NCBI RefSeq assembly: GCF_900115225.1 | Contig: NZ_FOVR01000006.1 | Span: 124,001 to 188,000, forward strand | From: Cohaesibacter marisflavi | GTDB taxonomy: Bacteria > Pseudomonadota > Alphaproteobacteria > Rhizobiales > Cohaesibacteraceae | Direction of reading: 5' to 3' | Length of the DNA: 64,000 nucleotides | Shown here: positions 42,461-52,503 of the stretch, in pieces | Layout of the letters: each line of letters begins with the position of its first letter | Numbering within the stretch: position 1 is the first letter of the stretch | Notes under the pieces: model-generated | Databases searched by the model: none | Seen by the model: the letters and a program-made list of their open reading frames with translations, nothing else | What the model was told of the DNA's origin: nothing | Program-made: the position numbers and the translations under genes

Positions 42461-44515
42461 TCAAGCTTCCTTGGCTGCCTCGAGCACGAGGTCGGCCTGT
42501 CGCCCCGTCAGCTCCTGCATGTGATCGAAGGAAGCTTCATAAGAGGCAACACCGGCGGAGATAGATCTCAACTCGATGATCAGATCACTGATCTCGGATT
42601 GCGGCATCAGACTTTCCACGACGTCCCAGCCTTCCCAACCGGGCCGGGCATCATAGCCCATCAACTGACCACGCCTGCCAGCCACGATAGTGTTGACCTT
42701 GGGCGTTACATCATTGGGCACAGCGATCTTCACATTCACGATTGGCTCCAGCAGCACCGGGCTACATTGCGGCAGCCCCTCACGCATGGCCAACGTGCCT
42801 GCCGAGCGGAAGGCCTGATCGGAGCTATCCACGGTATGGTAGGACCCGTCACTAAGATTGACCGCCAGGTCGACAACTTCAAAGCCCAGCGGTCCCTTGA
42901 TCAACGCATCCTTGATGCCATTCTCGACAGAGCCGAAATACTGCTTGGGCACAACGCCCCCAGTGATGCTCTCGCTAAACTGAAAGCCCTCTCCACTGGA
43001 CAAGGGTTTGATCTCGATAACCACATCCCCAAACTGGCCATGGCCACCAGACTGCTTCTTGTGGCGCCCACGCACCGATGTTCCTTTGCGGATTGTCTCC
43101 TTGTAGGGAATGGCCGGAACATGGCTTTCGATATTGATCGAATATTTCCCCTGCAATCGCTCAAGAGCCACACGCAAATGCATCTCGCCCTGCCCGCGCA
43201 AGATCGTCTCGCTGCTATCTTGATTTTGCTCGACGATCAGAGAAGGATCCTCTTCAACCAGCTTTTGCAAGGTGGCATAGAGCTTGACCTCATCGCGATG
43301 TTCCTTGGGCCTAACGGCCATGGCAAACACCGGAGATGGCGCTTCATACATGTCGAGCTGTGCGACACCTTCCTTCGCCGTTGTCAGGGTCATGCCCGTG
43401 TGAGCATCATCCAGTTTGCCCAAGGCGATGACCTCACCAACGCCGGCAGAGCTCTCCTTGATGGTTTTCTGTCCCTGCACATGGAAGAGACCTGACACGC
43501 GGCCGATTTCCTCGCCTGCGCTTGCGAAAAAGACATCGCCATCCTTCACCGAGCCTTTCAGCACCCGCGATATGGACAGCTTGCCACCATGAGAGGTGTG
43601 AATGCTTTTCATCACCTGCAACACAGGCTCGCCATTGGGCATTTCAGGGCAACCAAGACGCTCCGCCGTATAGCCGACACCGAGCCCTTCGTGGCGCAGA
43701 ACCTTCAACAGGCGCGTCACACCATTTTCCTGTTCGGCAGCCCCGATCAGCACCGGCATGACCTGCCCCTCGCGCATTTCCTTCACCAGATCGGTAAAGA
43801 CCTGCTCCTTGGAGGGCTCCATATCCTCCAGCAGCATCTCCATGAGCTTATCGTCATGATCGGAAAGCGTTTCGAGCATGGAATAGCGGGCTTCCCATTC
43901 GCGCTCCTGATCATCCGCGCTCATGTCCACCAGCTCGCTGGGCGCATGCTCCTTGTAAAGGAAGGATCGTTCCAGAGCCAGATCGATATAGCCTATGGCC
44001 TGTTCGCCCTTCCAGATCGGGATCTGACGCAGCAGAAGCGGCGTGTTGGAGGCATGCTGCAAGGCCTCGACGACAGAACGCACCCGTGTCGTGCATTTGT
44101 CCAGTTTATTGATAAAGAGAATTCTGGGAATGTTGCGCTCTTCAAGCTGCCTGAGAATAACCTGCAAGGCTGGAATTTTTTTCTCGTCCGGTTCGCAAAC
44201 GACGATTGCGAGATCGACGGCGGAGAGCGCTGGAAGACTTTCAAACTGAAATTCGACTGAGCCAGGGCAATCAACGAAGATATAGGGATCTCCAAGAAAT
44301 TCCGTTTCGGCGATATTGGCTTCCACCGACATATGGTGCGCGCGTGCTTCCTCGGATGCATCGCCAACAGACCCTCCACTGTCGACTGATCCGAACTTGT
44401 TGATTGCACCGGTTCGCGCCAATAAGGCTTCAAGGAGAGTTGTCTTACCGCTACCAAAGGGCCCGACGATGGCTACGCAACGTGGACCCTCGACTCTTCT
44501 GCCAGCTTGTCCCAT
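42461..44515 (-). CDS. Elongation factor G paralogue (EF-G-like GTPase)
   Basis: A 684-residue translational GTPase. G1 is GPFGSGKT (18-25), G4 is NKLD (136-139) and the EF-G domain order is intact to the end (KKQSGGHGQFGDVVIEIKPL; YHTVDSSDQAFRSAGTLAMR; ISAGVASYEASFDHMQEL). G3 reads DCPGS (82-86) where true EF-G has DTPGH, so the catalytic His is replaced by Ser. EF-G2-type paralogues in other bacteria have weak or no GTPase-driven translocation and may act in stress. It stands apart from the ribosomal operon where the main fusA normally lies. The substrate role is inferred. Confidence 0.9.
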   Translation of the reverse strand: MGQAGRRVEGPRCVAIVGPFGSGKTTLLEALLARTGAINKFGSVDSGGSVGDASEEARAHHMSVEANIAETEFLGDPYIFVDCPGSVEFQFESLPALSAVDLAIVVCEPDEKKIPALQVILRQLEERNIPRILFINKLDKCTTRVRSVVEALQHASNTPLLLRQIPIWKGEQAIGYIDLALERSFLYKEHAPSELVDMSADDQEREWEARYSMLETLSDHDDKLMEMLLEDMEPSKEQVFTDLVKEMREGQVMPVLIGAAEQENGVTRLLKVLRHEGLGVGYTAERLGCPEMPNGEPVLQVMKSIHTSHGGKLSISRVLKGSVKDGDVFFASAGEEIGRVSGLFHVQGQKTIKESSAGVGEVIALGKLDDAHTGMTLTTAKEGVAQLDMYEAPSPVFAMAVRPKEHRDEVKLYATLQKLVEEDPSLIVEQNQDSSETILRGQGEMHLRVALERLQGKYSINIESHVPAIPYKETIRKGTSVRGRHKKQSGGHGQFGDVVIEIKPLSSGEGFQFSESITGGVVPKQYFGSVENGIKDALIKGPLGFEVVDLAVNLSDGSYHTVDSSDQAFRSAGTLAMREGLPQCSPVLLEPIVNVKIAVPNDVTPKVNTIVAGRRGQLMGYDARPGWEGWDVVESLMPQSEISDLIIELRSISAGVASYEASFDHMQELTGRQADLVLEAAKEA

Positions 44516-44958
44516 GGCAGATCCTCCTTTCTGTTTTCTGCATGATGTCCGGCACCAGCCTGATCAACTGCTCTCATGGGATCAGCCATCAGCTCCTCCT
44601 GGTGTTTTCTTGTAAGTTTGACCCTACTCCTCTTGCCTTGAATAAACGCGCCAAACTGTCAAAAAGCGCGGACAGTACTCTTTCAGCTTAAACGAGATTT
44701 GCCCTGTCTGTTTGATCAAACGCAAAAGAATCCGAGATTGCATTATGGACTCACTGCAATTTGACGGTTTGATGACAGCCCTTCGTCTAAGACTAATCTT
44801 TCGTCTATAAGACGAATTATCTAGTTGAATTAAAAAGGAAATATCGCTTCAGCATCGAGCCCGAATCCGCTCTCAAGCCCAGAGCTGACAGCAGGAACAG
44901 ACAGCCGACGCAACCGAAAGCCTCGAACCGACTGAGCCGAGTGGCTCACATAAACAAA
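44516..44958. other. Intergenic region with TTCGTCT/AGACGAA palindromes
   Basis: No gene seen. TTCGTCT-ATA-AGACGAA at 44800-44816 is a perfect 17-base palindrome. An imperfect partner, TTCGTCT-A-AGACTAA, lies at 44782-44796, 19 bases away centre to centre. This looks like a tandem operator about 270 bases upstream of the EF-G-like start. The binding protein is unknown. Confidence 0.5.
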
Positions 44959-44980
44959 AAGGGGCACCTAGGTGCCCCTT
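44959..44980 (-). terminator. Aminotransferase terminator
   Basis: AAGGGGCACCTAGGTGCCCC is the core of a perfect 22-base palindrome. On the minus strand it ends in TTTTTG, 46 bases past the aminotransferase stop. Confidence 0.85.
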
Positions 44981-45026
44981 CTCGATATCAAAGATCAATT
45001 TTGGCCAGTCTCCCTGGCAGCATCCC

Positions 45027-46732
<1,706 letters not shown>

Positions 46733-48451
46733 ATGACGGACCATGCAGCCTTTAGGGGCTTGGGAATTGCCTTCAGACATCTGTCTGCGGCAATCCTGCT
46801 GACTGCACTAGCATCCATATCAGGACCGGTGATTGGATGGAGCAACGCCAATGCTTCCCCCACCGCCGCAAACAAAACAGAAAGCACAAATCAATCTGCC
46901 GAAAAGCAGATCACGGGCAAGAAGCCCGGTGAAACCGCTGACCACAGCAAATTTGAAATTCTGCAACAGGATTTCAAAAGTGGCCCCGAGGTCACCAAGG
47001 CCTGCCTCTCCTGCCACACCGAAGCGGCCACTCAGGTGCATGATTCCATTCACTGGAAATGGGAATATGACAACGAGAAAACCGGCCAGAAGCTCGGCAA
47101 GCGTTATGTCATCAATGCCTTTTGCGGCAATGTCGCCTCCAACGAGGCCCGTTGCACCTCTTGCCATGCAGGGTATGGCTGGAAAGACATGCGCGAAAAT
47201 CCCCCTTCCGCACCGGAAGCGGTGGATTGCCTCGTCTGCCATGCAGACACGCAATATTACAAGAAGTTCCCCACCAAGGCCGGTCTGCCGGTCACCGAAC
47301 CAACCATGTTTGGTGGCAAGCCCTTCAAGGTCTCCAACCTGATTGAAGCGGCCCAGTCCGTCAGTCTGCCCCAGCGCGACAATTGCGGCTCCTGCCATTA
47401 TTATGGCGGCGGCGGCGATGGCGTCAAACATGGTGATATCGACAGTTCGCTGGACAATCCATCCGTTGATCTGGACGTACATATGGCGGCTGATGGCGGC
47501 AACATGGCCTGCTCAGCCTGCCATTCCGGCTCTGGCCATGTCTGGCCCGGCTCTCGCTATGACATGGATGCCAAACCGCAGGCTCGCGACGAAGAAGGCA
47601 AGAAGCTTCCTTCCTTCGCCATGCGCCGGATGAATGAAACCGCTTCCTGTGAGAGCTGCCACACAGACGCTCCTCATCAGGGCAAGACGCTGGAAGCCAT
47701 CAAGCTGAACAACCACACCGATACGGTCGCCTGCCAGACCTGTCACATTCCCGAATTCGCACGCGGTGGCGTTGCCACCAAGATGCTCTGGGACTGGTCA
47801 ACGGCAGGCAAGCTGAAAGACGGCAAACCATTCGCGATCAAGGATGACAAGGGCCACCCCAGCTACGATTCCAAGAAGGGTGACTTCATCTATGAAGAGA
47901 ATGTCCAGCCGACCTACAGCTGGTTCAACGGCAAGGTCAACTATGTCACCGACGAGGATAGGCTTGATACGACCCAACCGGTGGTGCTGAACGCTCTTGG
48001 CGGCAGCGCGGAAGACGAGAATGCCCGCATCTGGCCCTTCAAGCTGATGCATACCAAACAACCCATCGACGCTGAAAACAAGAAGCTGGTCTATATGCAT
48101 CTGTTCGGCAAGGACGCCAATGCCTTCTGGAAGAATTTCGATTGGGCGAAGGCCATTCAGGGCGGTCAGGACTATATGGGCAAGGACTATTCGGGCAAAT
48201 TCGAGTTTATCGAAACCCGCATGTGGTGGCCCATCACTCACATGGTTGCCCCCGCGAACAAGGCCGTCCAGTGTGACGAATGCCACGTCAAGGGTGGACG
48301 CCTTGAGAATATAGAAGGGGTCTATATTCCGGGGCGCGACGACCTTCCTCTGATCAGCTGGCTGGGCTACGGCCTGATCATCCTGACCATTCTGGGCGTT
48401 GCTATCCACACCATCTTCCGCTTCGCCACGCGCAAACAGCGCAATCATTAA
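46733..48451 (+). CDS. Octaheme c-type cytochrome, tetrathionate reductase (OTR) family, copy 1
   Basis: A 572-residue exported cytochrome. A signal or anchor segment spans about residues 12-36. Eight CxxCH heme sites follow: CLSCH (91-95), CTSCH (141-145), CLVCH (166-170), CGSCH (218-222), CSACH (260-264), CESCH (306-310), CQTCH (334-338) and CDECH near the end. A carboxyl-terminal membrane helix (LGYGLIILTILGVAIHTIF) anchors it facing the periplasm. Shewanella OTR reduces tetrathionate, nitrite and hydroxylamine in vitro; its in vivo substrate is uncertain. A cytochrome b gene follows after 13 bases. A second copy lies 1 kb downstream. Confidence 0.92.
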   Translation: MTDHAAFRGLGIAFRHLSAAILLTALASISGPVIGWSNANASPTAANKTESTNQSAEKQITGKKPGETADHSKFEILQQDFKSGPEVTKACLSCHTEAATQVHDSIHWKWEYDNEKTGQKLGKRYVINAFCGNVASNEARCTSCHAGYGWKDMRENPPSAPEAVDCLVCHADTQYYKKFPTKAGLPVTEPTMFGGKPFKVSNLIEAAQSVSLPQRDNCGSCHYYGGGGDGVKHGDIDSSLDNPSVDLDVHMAADGGNMACSACHSGSGHVWPGSRYDMDAKPQARDEEGKKLPSFAMRRMNETASCESCHTDAPHQGKTLEAIKLNNHTDTVACQTCHIPEFARGGVATKMLWDWSTAGKLKDGKPFAIKDDKGHPSYDSKKGDFIYEENVQPTYSWFNGKVNYVTDEDRLDTTQPVVLNALGGSAEDENARIWPFKLMHTKQPIDAENKKLVYMHLFGKDANAFWKNFDWAKAIQGGQDYMGKDYSGKFEFIETRMWWPITHMVAPANKAVQCDECHVKGGRLENIEGVYIPGRDDLPLISWLGYGLIILTILGVAIHTIFRFATRKQRNH

Positions 48452-48464
48452 GGAGGACAGACTC

Positions 48465-49181
48465 ATGACGGACATCTCTTCTGCCTCTGGCCCTGCGGCA
48501 AGCAAAGCCAAAGAGGCAAAATCCAAGGTCTTTCATCGCAAGGTGAAAAACTACAGCCGATATGAACGCTTCTGGCACTGGTCGCAGGCGATCCTCATTT
48601 TCGTGCTGGCCTTCTCCGGCTTTACGGTGCATGGAACGATCCGCTTCATTCCCTTCCACTCTGCGGTCATGATGCATGACATCGCTGCCTTTGTTCTGAT
48701 CTTCCTGTGGCTGTTTACAGCCTTCTGGACCTTCACCACAGGACAGTGGCGTCACTTTGTGCCAACCAACGCAGGGCTATGGGAAGTCATCATGCATTAT
48801 CTCGTTGGCATGATGCGCGGCCAGCCCCATCCCTATAAACGGACTCTCAGCCGCAAGCAGAACCCGCTGCAGTCCTTTGCATACTTCTCCATCATGACGT
48901 TGGTCGGGCCACTCCTCTGGCTCTCCGGGCTTGCCTATATGTTTTATAGCTTCTGGGCTGGGAACTCCGGCAACCACGAGATCTTCAGCCTCGTGGTGCT
49001 GCTCCACCTCATAGGAGCGTTCCTGATGGTCGCTTTCGTGATTGGTCATATCTATATGGTCACCACGGGCAAAACCTTGATCCACTATACCAAGGCCATG
49101 ATCACCGGCTTTGAGGATATGGAACTGACCGAAGCAGAAGTCACCTACCTGGAAGCACATGAACCAGACCGCATCAAATAG
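48465..49181 (+). CDS. Cytochrome b/b6-domain membrane subunit, copy 1
   Basis: A 238-residue protein with about four membrane helices. It matches the gamma-subunit/b561-type family (RYERFWHWSQAILIFVLAFS with His38; HGTIRF; HDIAAFVLIFLWLFTAFW with His71; VVLLHLIGAFLMVAFVIGHI). His residues in helices should bind two b hemes that take electrons from quinol. AGGAGG precedes the ATG, 13 bases after the octaheme stop, so both are translated from one message. Together they look like a quinol-to-periplasm electron path. A terminator follows. Confidence 0.9.
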   Translation: MTDISSASGPAASKAKEAKSKVFHRKVKNYSRYERFWHWSQAILIFVLAFSGFTVHGTIRFIPFHSAVMMHDIAAFVLIFLWLFTAFWTFTTGQWRHFVPTNAGLWEVIMHYLVGMMRGQPHPYKRTLSRKQNPLQSFAYFSIMTLVGPLLWLSGLAYMFYSFWAGNSGNHEIFSLVVLLHLIGAFLMVAFVIGHIYMVTTGKTLIHYTKAMITGFEDMELTEAEVTYLEAHEPDRIK

Positions 49182-49206
49182 CGGCGTAGCACCGAGCAAA
49201 CTTTCA

Positions 49207-49238
49207 AAGGCCGTGGGCGCACCCTGCGGCCTTTTCTT
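49207..49238 (+). terminator. Terminator between the two cytochrome modules
   Basis: AAGGCCG (49207-49213) pairs with CGGCCTT (49227-49233) and is followed by TTCTT. It lies 25 bases past copy 1 of the cytochrome b gene, so the second module needs its own promoter in the next 200 bases. Confidence 0.75.
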
Positions 49239-49444
49239 ACATGCGCAAAAATACCTACAACTTACCGCGCGTGACAACATGTCTCATCTACTTAATTCGA
49301 ATATCCAAAATAAGCATTTTATAGTCTTGTTTAAAGAGACCTGTCGGAACCGGTCCGGAGCCGATTCCGCATTTTACGACAACCAGATCAGTTTCTGCCG
49401 GGAAAACTGATCTTCTTGCCTTTTGCATTTGTTCGGAGGACCAC

Positions 49445-51199
49445 ATGGCGAACTTTGCATCTAAGGGCAGACGGCCGCATATCAAAGCCCTCAGAGGCCT
49501 TGTTATGGCCGTGTCTGCCCTTTCTTTTGTATCATTGCTATCCCTGTCCAACATCGAAGCCCTTGCGGCATCCGGACAGGAAACACTCCCCCATTCCCCC
49601 GTTAATGCAGATGCCAAGGCGTCAGCATTGCAACTGTCCGGCAAACCAGCTGGCGGCACGGCAGACCATTCCAAGTTTGAAATTCTGCAACAGGATTTCA
49701 AATCCGGCCCTGAGGTCACCAAGGCTTGCCTCTCCTGCCACACGGAAGCAGCCGATCAGGTGCAGCACACCCTGCACTGGAAATGGGAAACCAAGAATGA
49801 GGCCACTGGCCAGACCCTCGGCAAGCGCACCGTCATCAACAGCTTTTGCGGCAATGTCGCCTCAAACGAGCCGCGCTGCACATCCTGCCATGCAGGGTAT
49901 GGCTGGGAGGATATGCGCCAGCCTCCCCCTTCCGACCCCGAAGCAGTCGATTGCCTCGTCTGTCATGCGGATACAGCGCTTTACAAGAAATTCCCCACCA
50001 AGGCCGGTCACCCGCTTTATGAACCGACCCCGTGGAACGGCAAGATCGTCCAGCCGCCAAATCTCAGCATGGCAGCTCAGTCGGTCACCAATCCGCAACG
50101 TGAGAATTGCGGCTCCTGCCACTATTATGGCGGCGGCGGTGACGGCGTCAAACATGGGGATCTGGACAGTTCCCTGAACCATCCCGATGCTGCCCTTGAC
50201 GTGCATATGAATGCAGACGGCCTCAACATGGCCTGCACAGCCTGCCATTCAGGCTCCGGCCACCAATGGCCCGGCTCGCGCTACAGCACCGAGGCAAAAC
50301 CCACTACAATCACCAACGATGGTGAGGAAACCAAGACCGCCAAAATCCGCTCCCTCGATCAGCATGCCGGCCTGATGGAACCGTCCGCCTCCTGCGAGAG
50401 CTGCCATTCGGCGCGCCCGCATGATGGGAATGACATCATGGGCATCAAGCTCAATGATCATACCGACACGGTCGCCTGCCAGACCTGCCATGTGCCCGAA
50501 TTCGCTCGAGGGGGTGTTGCCACCAAAACCCTTTGGGACTGGTCAACGGCTGGCAAGTTGAAGGATGGCAAGCCCTACAAGGTCATGGATGAGCATGGCC
50601 ATCCCAGCTACATGTCCGAGAAGGGCGATTTTGAATATGCCGAGAATGTCCAGCCATTCTATTCATGGTTCAATGGCGAGACGACATGGACCCTGCTCGA
50701 CGACACAATCGACCCGACCAAGGTTGTCGAGATCAACGCCCTTGGCGGATCAGCCACCGATGGCAAATCCCGCATCTGGCCATTCAAACGCATGCATTCG
50801 CGTCAGCCATATGACAAGGCAAACAATCAGCTGGTCTATAACCATGTCTTCGGCAAGGACGACACGGCTCTCTGGACCAATTTCGACTGGGACAAATCGG
50901 TGCCTGCTGCCATGGAGTTCATCGGCAAGGACTTCTCCGGCGAGTTGGGCTTTGTCGATACCTACATGTATTGGCCGATCACCCATATGGTCGCCCCCAA
51001 AGAACAGGCTGTGCGCTGCACCGAATGCCACGCCAAGGAAGGACGGCTCGACGGCATCACCGGAATCTACATGCCGGGACGTGACAATTTCAAATGGCTC
51101 GACTGGATTGGTTATGCCGCCTTCGGGCTGACTTTGCTGGGCGTTCTGATCCACGCCTTGCTGCGCATCATCTTTCGCAATCGCAAGACACAGGCTTGA
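49445..51199 (+). CDS. Octaheme c-type cytochrome, tetrathionate reductase family, copy 2
   Basis: A 584-residue paralogue of the octaheme gene at 46,733. It has the same eight heme sites in order (CLSCH, CTSCH, CLVCH, CGSCH, CTACH, CESCH, CQTCH, CTECH), an amino-terminal signal (VMAVSALSFVSLLSLS) and a carboxyl-terminal helix (IGYAAFGLTLLGVLIHALLR). Coding DNA is still close: a 27-base run at 49,676-49,702 is identical to 46,952-46,978. An insert of about 13 residues before the sixth heme (TNDGEETKTAKIRSLDQHAG) distinguishes it. GGAGGACC precedes the ATG. Confidence 0.92.
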   Translation: MANFASKGRRPHIKALRGLVMAVSALSFVSLLSLSNIEALAASGQETLPHSPVNADAKASALQLSGKPAGGTADHSKFEILQQDFKSGPEVTKACLSCHTEAADQVQHTLHWKWETKNEATGQTLGKRTVINSFCGNVASNEPRCTSCHAGYGWEDMRQPPPSDPEAVDCLVCHADTALYKKFPTKAGHPLYEPTPWNGKIVQPPNLSMAAQSVTNPQRENCGSCHYYGGGGDGVKHGDLDSSLNHPDAALDVHMNADGLNMACTACHSGSGHQWPGSRYSTEAKPTTITNDGEETKTAKIRSLDQHAGLMEPSASCESCHSARPHDGNDIMGIKLNDHTDTVACQTCHVPEFARGGVATKTLWDWSTAGKLKDGKPYKVMDEHGHPSYMSEKGDFEYAENVQPFYSWFNGETTWTLLDDTIDPTKVVEINALGGSATDGKSRIWPFKRMHSRQPYDKANNQLVYNHVFGKDDTALWTNFDWDKSVPAAMEFIGKDFSGELGFVDTYMYWPITHMVAPKEQAVRCTECHAKEGRLDGITGIYMPGRDNFKWLDWIGYAAFGLTLLGVLIHALLRIIFRNRKTQA

Positions 51200-51211
51200 G
51201 GAGACATTATC

Positions 51212-51931
51212 ATGACTGACATACCGTCTTCTGCCCAATCAGAAGAATTGGCCAACAAGCCCGACGTCAAAAAGCGGGCCGTGAAAATCTATACGCGCTA
51301 TGAGCGTTTCTGGCATTGGTCCCAGGCCCTGCTGATCTTCATTCTGGCCTTTTCGGGCTTCAATCTGCACGGCTCACTCACGCTGGTACCTTTTCCGCTG
51401 GCGGTCATGGTCCACACCTATGCAGCCATTTTGTTGCTGCTCTTGTGGCTCTTCACCACCTTCTGGAACTTCACCACAGGGCAGTGGCGCCACTATCTGC
51501 CCCAGAACAAGGGACTGTTCGCGGTGATCAAATTCTATGCCTATGGCATCATCACCGGCGCCCCGCACCCCTACTCGAAGAGCCTTAATCGCAAGCAGAA
51601 TGCCCTGCAGTCTTTGGCCTACCTGACCTTCATGGTCATCATCGGCCCGGCCCTGTGGCTCTCGGGCATTGCCTATCTGCTCTACGGCCTTTGGGAAAAC
51701 ATCCAGAATGGCCAGCAGATCTTCACTCTGGTGGCCTTTGTGCATACGGCAGCAGCCTTCGCGATGATCACCTTTGTCGTCATCCATGTTTATATGACGA
51801 CCACAGGCAAAACGGTGTTCCACTATATCAAGACCATGATCACCGGCTACGAGAAGATCGAACTGACACCCGCAGAAGAAGCCTATCTGGAAGAGCAGCA
51901 GCCGGGCATGCTGAAAAAAGACACCCAATAG
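51212..51931 (+). CDS. Cytochrome b/b6-domain membrane subunit, copy 2
   Basis: A 239-residue paralogue of the cytochrome b at 48,465. The same His-bearing helices are present (RYERFWHWSQALLIFILAFS; HTYAAILLLLLWLFTTFWNF; VHTAAAFAMITFVVIHVYMT), and it ends with TGKTVFHYIKTMITGYEKIE. GAGGAGAC precedes the ATG, 12 bases after the octaheme stop. The pair repeats the gene order, spacing and size of the first module, so the whole two-gene unit was duplicated. A terminator follows. Confidence 0.9.
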   Translation: MTDIPSSAQSEELANKPDVKKRAVKIYTRYERFWHWSQALLIFILAFSGFNLHGSLTLVPFPLAVMVHTYAAILLLLLWLFTTFWNFTTGQWRHYLPQNKGLFAVIKFYAYGIITGAPHPYSKSLNRKQNALQSLAYLTFMVIIGPALWLSGIAYLLYGLWENIQNGQQIFTLVAFVHTAAAFAMITFVVIHVYMTTTGKTVFHYIKTMITGYEKIELTPAEEAYLEEQQPGMLKKDTQ

Positions 51932-51960
51932 CCAAAGCAAAAACCCAAGGCAAAATAACC

Positions 51961-51998
51961 AAAGAAAAAGCCGCAGCGAATGCCGCGGCTTTTTCTTT
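51961..51998. terminator. Bidirectional terminator after second cytochrome module
   Basis: AAAGAAAAAGCCGC (51961-51974) pairs with GCGGCTTTTTCTTT (51985-51998). T runs on both strands serve the cytochrome b gene and the convergent DUF2892 gene. Confidence 0.85.
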
Positions 51999-52043
51999 GG
52001 ATTGAGTGATCAAGGCATCGAGCGATGCCTCGTCCTTGTTGCA

Positions 52044-52247
52044 TCATTCAAAGGCTGTGCCGGGCTTGACGCCGATTTTCTTCAAAATCATGGCGGCCGG
52101 ACAAAAACCGGTAAAAGCAGACTGCATCATGTTGGCGCCAACGAAGACCGTCAGCCAGATAAACAGCGGATGAACATAGACCGTCAGAACGACGGACAGC
52201 AGGACCATGAAGCCTGCAAATGCGAGAATGGAACGATCGAGCGACAT
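52044..52247 (-). CDS. DUF2892 (YgaP-like) membrane protein
   Basis: A 67-residue protein starting MSLDRSILAFAGFMVLLSVV. Two membrane segments flank a short loop, and the carboxyl end carries TGFCPAAMILKKIGVKPG, the conserved 'G.CP....L...G' motif of DUF2892. In YgaP the same domain is fused to a rhodanese that handles sulfane sulfur; here it stands alone. A sulfur link is therefore tentative, though it suits the nearby tetrathionate-reductase-type and sulfide:quinone genes. GGAG precedes the ATG. Confidence 0.88.
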   Translation of the reverse strand: MSLDRSILAFAGFMVLLSVVLTVYVHPLFIWLTVFVGANMMQSAFTGFCPAAMILKKIGVKPGTAFE

Positions 52248-52503
52248 TTTAGAACTCCATTAAATTAGAACTTGCGAATATACATAACAAACAACGTCCA
52301 TAAGGTAAAGAGGAAAGATCAGGGAAGCTGCTGAGGCAAGCTGTCGCGCCCATCCAAAGGTCTCATAGCCATCACATACAATTGTACCAAGCGCCCCGAA
52401 ATTGTCACAATATTGATCCCTTTGCGCCCTCTTTCACGCAAATCCGGGCCGCAATCCCGTGAGACAGTATCATTGGACCAACCCTGCCACGGGATTTAAA
52501 ACA

